In this document: positions 34,001-46,000 of the stretch, piece after piece
Position numbering within the stretch: the first letter of the stretch is position 1
How the letters are laid out: every line of letters starts with the position of its first letter
DNA from: Centroberyx gerrardi
Lineage: Eukaryota; Chordata; Actinopteri; Beryciformes; Berycidae
Reading direction: 5' to 3'
NCBI RefSeq assembly: GCF_048128805.1
Contig: NC_136017.1
Span: 17,939,307-18,003,306, forward strand
DNA: 64,000 nt
The notes under the pieces: model-generated
Told to the model about the DNA's origin: nothing
What the model saw: the letters and a program-made list of their open reading frames with translations, nothing else
The model's database searches: none
Translations under genes and position numbers: made by a program

Positions 34001-37000
34001 GTTAAAGTCACCTACCGTTAAAGTCTGTAGGGCAGCGAAGACAAGTTACTGCCTGCAAATCCCCGTTACTGACTGTGGAATGTTAAGTTTCACTTTTGTT
34101 TTCACACCGCGAGACCCCAAATTACAGACGTGATGTGATGCGACATCAGTCAGGTGCCTCTGTTACCTGACTGACTAAGTGACTGACTGAAAGAATATAG
34201 AGATATAGTTTACCAATATGTTGAATATTTTGCAGTAGGTTGTGACAGTGCACTACAACATAGTCGGTGTTATTTTTTATATATTATTTATTTTAGTTAT
34301 TTATCTCATTTTTTTACTTTTATTTATTTCTTTGTTTTTCCCAGTTCAATTATATTTAAAGTTCAAAGAAATCCAGTGTTTTTTAAAAAAAAAAGTTCAA
34401 TAAATGCATGATGTTCCCAAAGTCAATGAGTAATCGTGTTAAATAATCGTGATCTCAATATCAATCAAAATAATCATGATTATGATTTTTGCCATAATCG
34501 TGCAGCCCTAGCCTACACCAAATCCCTACATACAACACAAAAAGTTTGAAGAGCCTGACAGTGAATGTGTGCGTTTCTTACAGGGTCGGAGCAGAAGAGG
34601 AGGACGAAGCTGACGATCTCGTTGAGGATGGCCTCCATCTGCTGGTGGCAGCCCTCGCCGATGGCCGACAGCGCCATCAGCCCGGCATGGCGGTACTTCC
34701 AGTCAGCTGGCAACAAACACACTGGGGTTGATCTCAATGTTCAATGAGCTTTCAATTCCTTGTAGAGATCGAGATGGTTGTCAGACGGATGCTCTGCTAA
34801 ATTAGATGCGTTGCCTCCCTCAGCAACACACTTTTAAAATCATCTTTTGCAAACGCCCTGCCTCTCTACAAGTTGGAAATGGCAGCGATTGGTCACACTA
34901 CCATCCCCAACCCTTTCTCTCGTTCTTCGCAAGAATACTGAGTAACGCAGATAGCTCCCTCACTTCGACACAGGCCACTAGTCACAGCCATCACATCAAC
35001 ATTCCCTTGAATCCTTAAAAAAGGCAGTCTTTATTTTCCGACTGATGGCATGCAGAAAGTATCACATTTTGCAAAATGCATTTTTAAAATCTTGGTACCG
35101 CGGTACACATAATACGGTATACCCTGCAACCCTATTGTGCAGTAGCAAAACATGCACAGACAGACGTTTACTTACGGTTCTGTAGCATCTGCATGATGTG
35201 CTGTTTGATCATTGGCAGTACGATCTTTCCTCCCAGACCACAGGCAATTCTGTCCAGGGCACTCTCCCCAGCCACAGCATTACTGGTAGGTTACAAGGAA
35301 CAACACTCAGTCTCATAGGAAACAGACAAAGGAACTCTACATGCAAAGGTTTATGAACCTTTGCACATATGGTGCAAGCCATTTGAACATTTAATCACTG
35401 AGGCTACTATGAATTAAACATCTGTAATTTAGTTTTGACTAGTTATAATTCCAAAACTTCATATGCATTATGTACTTTTATAATTATGATTAAAGATATC
35501 TGCAATTTGCTTCTAACTGGTCATTCGATATCATAACTTTCATAACTCAGGTTTTTTTTTTTAAAAAGTGAAAGTTAATTCCAGATATCTTGATATGTAT
35601 ATATCCGCAATTGTAACTAGTAAAAATGAATTGAATTCTCACTTATCAAAATGTTAATTCTTGATATCAATAATTTGATTGTCAATTGATTGATTCAATC
35701 TTGATGTCTATAATTAATTCATAACTAGTTGCAATGTTAATTGTAGAGATCTATTAATTAATTATAACTATAATCATTCCAATTCAAGATATCATTAATG
35801 ACTCTTACTAAAAGACATCTAAAATGCAATTGTAGATATCTGAAATACAGTTACATGCGAAATCACATTCTGGATGCGTTGACTTATAACTAGTAAGAAT
35901 GACACCTTTCACTGAATATTTACTTGTTATAAAATGTTTTATATCTGAAAGGAAATTACTCGTGATTCAATGACCAACTAGTTACACTTAATAAAGCTAC
36001 AATCTAAAATTGCTTTTGTAAGTAGTTGGAATTCAATTTTAGATATCTGGAATGGAATTGCGACTAGTCAGAATGTCATTGTAGATATCTATAGAATACA
36101 GCGGTTGATATGTACATATCTATAATTATAGTTTGGACTAGTAAAGTCATTTGTGGATGTCCTTAACTGAATATGGCAATTTGACTCATTTGATGCATTT
36201 CCATTCTCATCAATATTTATTTTGGGCCTAATGTTTTCCTATAACACCACACTCTTACTTTTGCCACCCTCTTCAAGAAGGTTTTATAGTCCCCCTCTAA
36301 GAAATGTCACCAATAAGTAAAAATGAGTCTTCAAATAATGCAGAAACGCTAGTTTCTACCTTTGACAGGATTTTAATCGTACAAGGCGGGAACTGATGCA
36401 GAGTTCCAACAACGACATCCTTGTTTCTACACAAAACCTGTTTTGTTGATCCCAACATCGAATTTCAAGTAACATTAGCTTAAACATTAGCTTGCTACCT
36501 AGCTTAATGTTAGTCATGAGCAAGGTAGCTAAAGCTAAACTAAGCCAGCTTGTCAACAGTTGAGAAACCAAACTGACTGCAGTATTAGAGTTTGTGTATG
36601 AGTGCGCATTGTAACTGAATCTGAATCACTTTGTTGGCAGAGTATGTTTGCACACACAAGGATTCTGGCCTGGATCTTTGCTCTCAGTACACAATACAAC
36701 AGACAACGATGGATCATAAAGCTCAGGGAAACCGGAGACAGCAACAATCAGTTTCTCCTCCTTGTCAATATGGAAAAAATATCTGATATGAACTTGATGA
36801 GCGAGATGTTACAGTGGGGAGAAAATCAAATTCCTATCGGCAATTGGTTGCTGCTTCAGCGCAGCGCCACTAATTTGCACAAAGTTAACCTCAGCTCAAC
36901 TTCACCTCGTCTCTGGCATCATGCCGCTCGCTGCTGCCACGGCGACCCCTCATCGCCAGCTCTCATTGAAAATGAATGACTGCCAGTTGCTATTGTTTTA

Positions 37001-40000
37001 AGTACCATTTTTGATTTTGGGAACTTGAGGGTAGCATGGTCAGGTCAATTCAGGAAGCGAGCTTCTTTGAAATTAAAATACTGATAGACATTTTGGCATG
37101 AGCAGCACTAGTGCTCCTGATTTTGAAAAAATAAGCAGCACACAGCAAAACCTGAGAGCACAAACTAGATATGCAATCCCCCCCCCCCCTTATAACAAAG
37201 AGGTGTTCCAGACTGCCAATCAGAGAAATTGGGAAGTTTTATTCAGTAAACAAAACAATTTCCATTTGGTTGTCAACGATGTTATCTCAGGTGCTGAAAT
37301 AAATAATGATAAAGGACTACATATAACTGTCCTGACAGTTATACAGTTAGTTATAGTTACAACTTGTGCCCTGGTCCCAGCAGATCATATAAAGCCTGCA
37401 TTTCTACTCTTGATATGTTTTAATACTGTAAGACTGTACTGCAACAATGAAGCCAATTACATTAACCATTAGCCTAAAGACATGGGAATGCTGCAGTTTC
37501 TACTGTCAAACCAAACAGAGGGACGTAAACAATCTCACACTCCTCATTCGTGATGTCTGTATCCCCGTCAATGAGAACAGAGAGGTATCGTGTCATCAAG
37601 GCACAACAGACATTTTCAGTACAAGTTGGATTTATGTCTAAGCCATTGTTCTACATCAAGGTAAGTAGTTGTCTGAACTTTGTGAAGGGGAATTCCTCGG
37701 CCGCGATGCCGTATGTGAAAAACTAGCTTATCAACAACAAGAGCGCGTATGAGTATATGGCAAGTTCAAAAGACAATTCTGGTGACATGCGCAGTCATCA
37801 CTCAAAGTAACCTTTACGTCACGTCTCAAATAGTTGCGTTTGATTTCTTCGTTGGCATGCGCCGGAGCAAGCTTATAGTACCATTTGACTAGATTGTGTT
37901 ATGAAAAGGCCTACTTTAAGTTCACGCAAGTTTATAGATCAAACACCCAAAGTTAAAGTGCTATTCAGAGGTCAAAGTCTCAGGGTGATGATTGTATTGT
38001 GTGTTTAGGTCTTGTCGGGTGATGATATAAAAAAGGTATTACCTGTCAAAGTCGTCGTCCTCCAGCTCATCAGCCATGGCCCACTCCTCGTCCTCCTCCA
38101 GGTCCACCATCATAGCCAGCATTTGGGGCACTGCGCATACAACACACAGATAATCTTGTTTTCCTTCACAACAAGTGCAAGATCAAACATAATAAGTTGG
38201 GTTCCTCCCCAAAAGTGTAAATTTCAACTACAAGCCGACTACATAATAAAAAAATTAAATCAAACACTTGGCTGTAGTTCGCCAGTAGCCAGATGGCCTA
38301 AAACTAGGTAAGTGATGGTGAACCAGATCCTCACCACTCTGAGCCACAATGGCGGTATGTTTCCTCAGCATGGCTGCTGCCGTCTCTGACAGGGTGACGA
38401 TGACCTCCAAAGCCAACTGCCTCTGCATGTTTGTCAGGTTGGTGTCGGCACACAGCTGGAAAAGACAGGGAAACGGTTGATAATAGAGCTTACACTCATC
38501 GAAACGGATTTTCACTCGCCATGAATGATTGTCATCCACATTGTAAAAATAGAACTACTACGCATGTCCAAGAAGCCAATTAAATTTGTGTTTCCCAAAA
38601 CGCATTCTTTGAGAAGTTTCTGCTTTCTGTTTCTACAGCTACTCACTGGGATGTTTTCCATGAAATTATATTAGGGATGCTGTCTGACTCACCTTCAGAC
38701 TGAGCTGCAGGGTGGCCTCCAGGTTGGGTCTCAGGTATTTAGGTGCTGTGTCGGCGATTTCCACTAGAGACTTGAGCACCGAGTCGTCTCCCTGGTAGCA
38801 GGACTCGTTCACTGCCTGAACCAAAAGGACATATGCTGTGGTCAAGTAAACCATTGGAAAAGCCAATACTGGAACACAGTATTGCACTAGAGATCATGCA
38901 TGGGATCCTGAACTGAGACAAAGAATAAGATGTGGAGGATTTGGGCGTCTGACCTGCAGGATGCCTGGCAACAGGTCGGAGAAGTGTTTCAGCAGCGCCG
39001 TGTTGCTCTCATTGGACAGAACGAAGGAGGCTGCAGCCCGAGCTGCCAGGGTACGAATCTGAAGGATTATAGGAGAGATCAAATGTACCAACACACATAA
39101 AATCAGGAAATTAACTGTCCCGCAATTGTCTTAAGAAGATCTTACCTGTGGGTTCTCCTGGTCCTGCATGCATTGGACCAGCATGCGCTTGATAACCTCC
39201 ATATAATGCTGCTGCTGGTTGCCAAAGATCCCTGGGAAGTTCCTACAAAAACGCCAGGGCACACACAAGTGTCAGTCGCCAATACTATTGCCTGAACATA
39301 AGCAATTATATTCAAATTAGTCATGTAATGGATTTCAACATTAAAGAGCTCAAACTGCACTGGTCATAGTAATAGGAAAGAATGGGCCACTAAACCAAAT
39401 AGGGATTAATGTTGAGTTTTGAAATCATAAAAAAATTTAACAATGTGGTGAGGTATATTGTTAAAGATATGCTACCGATTAGTAGCGTAGACTAAAGAAA
39501 GTGACGCAAAAGATGCTTTTTGTCCATAATCTGCTTGAGGCTTTCTAAATTTTAGCATGCACTAAATTTCAACCACACACTTAGTTGACCATGAGAAAAT
39601 GGACTTGTGCTAGGGGTGTAACGGTTCGGTTCTTTGCTATAAACACCCCAAATAGTGATGCGCGGGTAAACCCGAAACCCGCGGGTCCTGCAAGTGGGGT
39701 GGGTTGGGTCGATTGAAGATAATATTGAGAACGAACGGGCGGGTTCGGATGGTGACGTGTCGGATCGGGCGGTCGCGGGTTTAAAAAAAAACAAAAAAAA
39801 AACCTGACCCTCACATCACTAACCCCAATGTTTTAGTTATTGCTCTGTGCCCGTCTGAACTCGCACTGAGAGATCGCTACTGCGGGAACAAAAAGATGTT
39901 TTGGTCCTACCAGCTCTTCTCCTCCTCTCCTCCTGCTGCGTGTGTCACGCGAGTGACGTCGGGCTCTTCTGCGGCGCACTGCCGCAATCTCGACATGGAA

Positions 40001-43000
40001 GCCACAAAATCAAAAGTTGGTCAGATTGATCCAAATCGATCTCTAATGCGCCGATGTGCGCATCACGTCATGTTTGTCATTTGGCGATTCACAGACCAGC
40101 AGAGCAGCAGAGTCTTAAAGTGAAACTTAAAATTCCACAATTTGCTCCATTGGCTACTCCTGTTTTAGTAGGCTAATCCAGCTGTGATGTCATCTTAGAT
40201 TGAGATGTAATTCTGAACAAAACTGATTGGACAGATACTCTCCAGGGAGATCAGACTAGGGCTGAAAGGATTCCTCGAGAAACTCGAGTAACTCGATTAC
40301 TAAAAATCATCGATGCAAATTCTTTGCATCGAAGCTTCGTTTAATCCATATAACTATATACACACTCAGTGTTTCGCACGGATGATTATTACTGTTGCAC
40401 AACGCGCTGGAGAAAGAGAGAAAATAGCGAGGGGCGAAGAGAAGAGACAGGCCAGAGAAAACGACAGAAAGTGTCCGGAAGTTTCGGCTCCAGTGTTGCC
40501 AACTTGGCGACTTTGTCGCTAGACTTAGCGACTTTTCAGACCCCCCTGGCGACTTTATTTCTCAAAAGCGACTAGCGACAAATCTGCCGACTTTTTCTGA
40601 CCATGGGAAGCAATGTTAAAGTGTTGAATCCCAAAGTATTTGGCAATAAATTGGTTCGGCTGATGCCGGTTTTCTCTACTTGCTTGTCTAATCCAGAGAG
40701 GTCTGACGGTCACAGCGTAGCTCCCTCCCTCCGCTGAGAGCAGGGACTGTAGGATAGGGTCCACTTGTAATTGCTACCGGCGTACGCCGAAACTGGCCCG
40801 GGTGGGCGGAGTCAGCACTTAATATTAAAACGGGATGAGCTGAAGGCTAGTAAAGAATGCACGTTAATTATGGCTATATGTAATGGCTAGTTAAGAACGT
40901 AAATCAATATGGTGGCTAGTTATGATGTCCCTAAGTTAGCTAAGTTTTGCTCAAGAAAATAACCACAGAAAATAAAATGCTGCAGTCAATTTGTGAAAGC
41001 CTGAGCTTCATTCATGTTATTATTATGATAGTCACACACACACACACACACACCTACTCCCCTCACAGTGATGCATAAAATACCCCAGAAAGCAAAATAT
41101 CAGGTGGTGTAAGTAGCAATTGGAGCCTAAAATGCACTAGTCCAATACAGCAGGTATATTCAGTTTAGTTTGATTGCAGTGAGTAGGGTCAGCAGGTGTA
41201 GGGCAACCCTTCAACATAGCAAATAAATGTACATTAGCCAGTCTTATGAACTTGTATGATATTTAGGCCTAGTAATAAATATCAATAATAATTATTTCAC
41301 CTCGTTTTCAGTAAATCACAGTGTCGTATGGACAGCTTCGTGCGGACAGCTTTTCTCTTTTGTATATTTACTATTGCTCTTTAATAAAGCAAAAGTATTT
41401 CTTATCCGATTACTCGATTAATCGATGGAATAATCGGTAGAATACTCGATTACTAAAATAATCGATAGCTGCAGCCCTAGATCAGACCCACATGGGGAGT
41501 GGGAGGACACAGAACCGAATGAACCGCGGCACGCATGCGCGCATCAAACCGTGGGTGGCAAACCGAACGGTTCAGATTTTTTTCGGTATCCGTTACACCC
41601 CTAACTTGTGCACATTCCTATTACAGGCAGATAAGTGGTCCAAATGTCTTTAAAATTCTGTCTTGTTTTGAATGTGATGATGTTTAATATGTGCCTGTCT
41701 TGTGGGATAAATCAAGTTGTATTGAATTGAAGTGCATCGGAGCTCACCAGAATATGTGCAGGGCAGCTTCTCGCAGACCTACATTCTGAGAGTTGACTGA
41801 ATCAAACAGAAACTTGAGCAACTCTGGCCACTGGTTGTTCCCATCATCATCTAGAGCCAAGACATCAAATGCAAACAGCAAAATCAGCGTCATGTCAAAG
41901 AAAAAAAAATTGAGGGCGCCAGATTATTAATGTTCATCTTTAAAGTAATGATTCACAACATCTTTCATGCTAGCCTTGCAACAAGTCTAACTGAACTCCA
42001 TTTCTTATAAGGCATCACACCTCCTTGGCTATAACACTTTCTAAAATATCATTTCTAGCCCAAAGGGTCACGAAAATAGACTTCACTTTACATTTAGGCT
42101 TATCACCTGCATATTTCCCAGTATGGCTACTTGCATTGTATGTTGCGCGATCAGATTTTACAACCACAAATCTTTGCAACTTTGCAACAAAAAAAAGAAC
42201 TCAAACAAATCACAAGAATGACCCATTTCTGACTCAAAACAGCAAATTTCGCCAAAATGCGACATGTTTGTAGTTCTGATACTACTTTAATGTGTCCATT
42301 ATCTATTTGTTTTCAACCAACACCCATACATGAATTACTGCAAACGTTCACAATTTTTTTTTCTGACCAAAATCAAAACCTTTTTCAAAATCTCAGAGGA
42401 GCCTTACCAATGAGATTGCGTGAGAGCTCAGCGGCGATGTCGCAGACTTTCTTGCGGATGTTGGGTGAAGTATCCTGCTGGATGCTGCTGAGCAGCTCTG
42501 TCTTGATGGCCGTCTGCATCTCCAGCGTTAGGCCCGGGTAGATCTCTTCGAAGGACGACGACAGCAGCCGCCGCAGCAGCACTGCTGCCATCTGTTTGAC
42601 CTGGTGGGTGAAGACACAGGTTTCAACATTATGGGGTTTCCCCCGTGGCCCTAATTTAAAACTCCACGACTTTTCCCTAACCAAGTCGCCGCACTTCATT
42701 TTCAATTACCAATCGATTGTGACCAAAATCTTGACAGCTGCTTCACCTTAGAGCTACATAGGTCTTGCTTGCCTGGGTGTGGCTCTCACTACAGTCCTAT
42801 AGAGCCAATGGACGCTACCAAAGTCAACCCCAAAAGCACCCAAGGCATGTCTTTTTCAACACATTGACTGCTCACTTTGTGATTTGACATGTTTGTAACA
42901 GATGTAATGAAAATAAGCTAAACCATGCGTCTGCCATCGCTTTAGTGCTTCCTTGTTCCCTTTGCCAGCTGGCTGCAGATGCCCGTCTACATGCTCTACT

Positions 43001-46000
43001 GTGTAAGGTAGTGCACAATAAATAGGGAAAGTTGTCAGGTCATTCGTAACCTGAAAATTAAATGTATGTCTAACTACAGATTAACTGTCACCATGTTGGA
43101 AAAAGACACGCTTTAGGGGCTGATTGTTGGGAGCGTCGATTGGTACCTCTTCAACCATACTGCATGTCATAATATGACATGTACTTTTTGTTGTCAGTGT
43201 CCTATGTAGAATGCAAACTATCAAAACGAGCCTACAGGAAATTTGGTAGAATAAAATGTCTGATTTGAATCACAGGTAACTAGAGCAAATAGATGACTGC
43301 CTTCTTGAGATGCTGCAACTTTGTTCAAAGCACTAAAGGCAGTTACCTTAATTAATTTTCTCCAATTAGATACCTGTGATTTCAGTTTACACCACCAAAT
43401 TTCCTGACAATTTATTTTGGCAGTTTGCCTACATTGTCTACATTGACAACAAAAAGTGCCAAATGACATTCAGTATGGATGCTGCTGCCAAAATAAACCT
43501 GAAGGCAATCTGGTGGAATTAATTCAAATGTCTGATTCAAATCAAAAGGTAGCTATTTAGAGAAAATAAAGACTGCCCTAACAAAAATTGCAGCATCTCA
43601 GAGAGGCAGAGTCACTCTCCCTGGGCCGAGCAGCTCCTCGCCTGCTCCCATTTCAAGACTCTAAAAATATCAGCCTTGAGGTAAAGAAAAGGAGAGGAGG
43701 CACGAAGGACCAAGCAGCTGGTGGACGCTGAGTAAACATGACCCGCCAAAATGCCAAAACTATGACTCGCATCAAGCCTTCGCGTCTGGAAGTGGCGATG
43801 GGCCAAAACGTGACGACTGGGCAGCTAATAAATTACATGCTTAAAATGCCGTCTGTTGGCTTACCTTTTCAAAAGCAAAGCTACTGTGCTAGTGCAGGTA
43901 GTGTTCAGGGTTCCCACTCCGGCCTGATGTAAAATTCCATTACTTTTCCACGACTTTCCAAAACTAAGTCAGAGTGCTTTCAAGACCTTCTTCCTTCCTG
44001 ATTTGATGATTTTTTAAAGGGGTATAGAGTCTGGTTTTCATTCCAGATGTTTAGATGAAAACCATCTAATGCAATGAATGTGTGAAATGAGTTGGGAAAA
44101 TACACTCCGCTATATTGCTGGAAAATCACCCATTTGTAAAGTTCCCCAACTTCCACAGAAGTTATTAAATTCCCTGACTTGCCTGGAACACACCACCAAG
44201 ATTCCATGATAATCCAGAAAATGCCATGACCAGTTGGAACCGTGAGTGTTGCAACACCTTAAGTGTGATGAAATGGTTTCTCACAACACACACTTTCTTC
44301 ACACTTCCCTCAAACACACCCATAGGCAGGAAACAGGTGCAACAACAAGGATCTCCAACTCCACACAGTTTCTTTAATTCTAGATTTTCTTTTCGATTCA
44401 GGTTGTTTGGCTAAACACCACTGTTGTGAGGGGGAAAAAACAGTCATGCTGTTGAGCGTACCAACCTCCTCAGTGGCAGATGCATCTCTGATGGCCTGCA
44501 GCAAGAATGTGATCTTGTTCTGGCCAGGGATAGTATCATAGGTCTCCTGCAAAGGCAATCAATAGACAGTGGTAAGGAATACAGCAACTAGGATTCTCAT
44601 CATACAACATATGCCATTTGGTCCACGCGTATACCTTAAAGTATGGGTGCATACATTTTAGCTGCAGTGAAAATTTGACTCCCTAGCCTGAGCAGCGTGA
44701 CTGCCATGCTGAATATGCTGAAGTCACAAAGAACAGGCATTTTGATGGCGTCTTGCTTTTGTAGTTTGCTGTATTTCCAGTTCAAATAGGATGCTGGACA
44801 CAACCGTGGTGTCAAATGAAACAGGGTTTTTGGGGGCAAACGCATAAAAGGGGGGCGGGGCAACGACTAAAAATACTACATTTTCTAGGAAGTAAAAGTA
44901 ATGGGATTTTGACTAGAAAATTTAATTTGTTTTGGCATGTATTGTTTAATAGGCATATGTTGTGATACGGAGAATTGGCAACAAGGTAAAGGTCAGTTTT
45001 CAATTTGCTGCGACTGTAGGACGTGTAGCATGTAGGACACCAAGAAACTCAATTATTGGTCTTCAGGAGCGTGGTCAAAAGAGCCACTGATGTTGTCAGT
45101 GCCCTTGGGTGAGTCTTGTGTAACACACATGCTTTACATTCAGCTGGTTCAAAGCTATGCAAGAAATGCGAGAACAGGATGCTTGATGACATGGTGGGGA
45201 TAGAGAGGAACCTCAGGGTTTTTGCTAGCAGGGGGCAACACTTAATGAATGGACTCAATGCTGCATTCAACCATTACAGTGGCTGGAATCTGAAGGCGCT
45301 GCATTGGTTTTTACTTTGATCTCTGTATTGTCCAAGTTACACAACTGATGACTTAAAGTACTGTTGCAAATTTGATGCATATCACAGCTTACTAACCATC
45401 ACCATATCTTGACCGCAGTAAAGTGACAATCCAAAGTGCTGTCAATATTTGGTTAAAACTTCAACCACAAAAAGGGGTAGTTAACATCTTTGCAGTCAAA
45501 AACAAATGTCTGAAGTTGCAGTCCTAAATTGTTAAACCAGGCTGCCAGCATGGCTTTCATGTCCTGTACAGCTGGATCCATTTCTAGTAGCTGTGTGTGT
45601 GTTTCTCTAAAGGATGGATTCCAATGAGCTTAGCCATCGAGACAGACAGTCGGTGTGTTTTGTAAAGGAAAGTGCTGACTGCTAGTGAGGGAGGAGGGTG
45701 ATAAGATTCAACTACCGCATCCAAAAGTGGGGTGCTGAAGAGGAAACTGTGGCAACAATGCTCTGCCGCGGACAAGAGGCTAATCATGGTGGGAAAAAGT
45801 GAATAGGCCAGCTATACTCCGGCCATACAAATCCTCTGGGAGTGACTAATCCAGTGAGAGGGGATGACCAGAGACGAGGCTTTGCAATGACGTGTGTGAA
45901 ATTGAGCTAATTCGCTAGATGGGTTACATTATTAAGAGCGATGAATACAACAGCATCTTGTTTGGCTAGTCGATGATGTTTAACAGACTTAAAATCAAGC

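Noticed and set aside
35395..36180. CRISPR-like array or centromere satellite
   Set aside because: Repeats are irregular, degenerate and A/T-rich without constant spacers, and this is an animal genome; the array is too short for a centromere.
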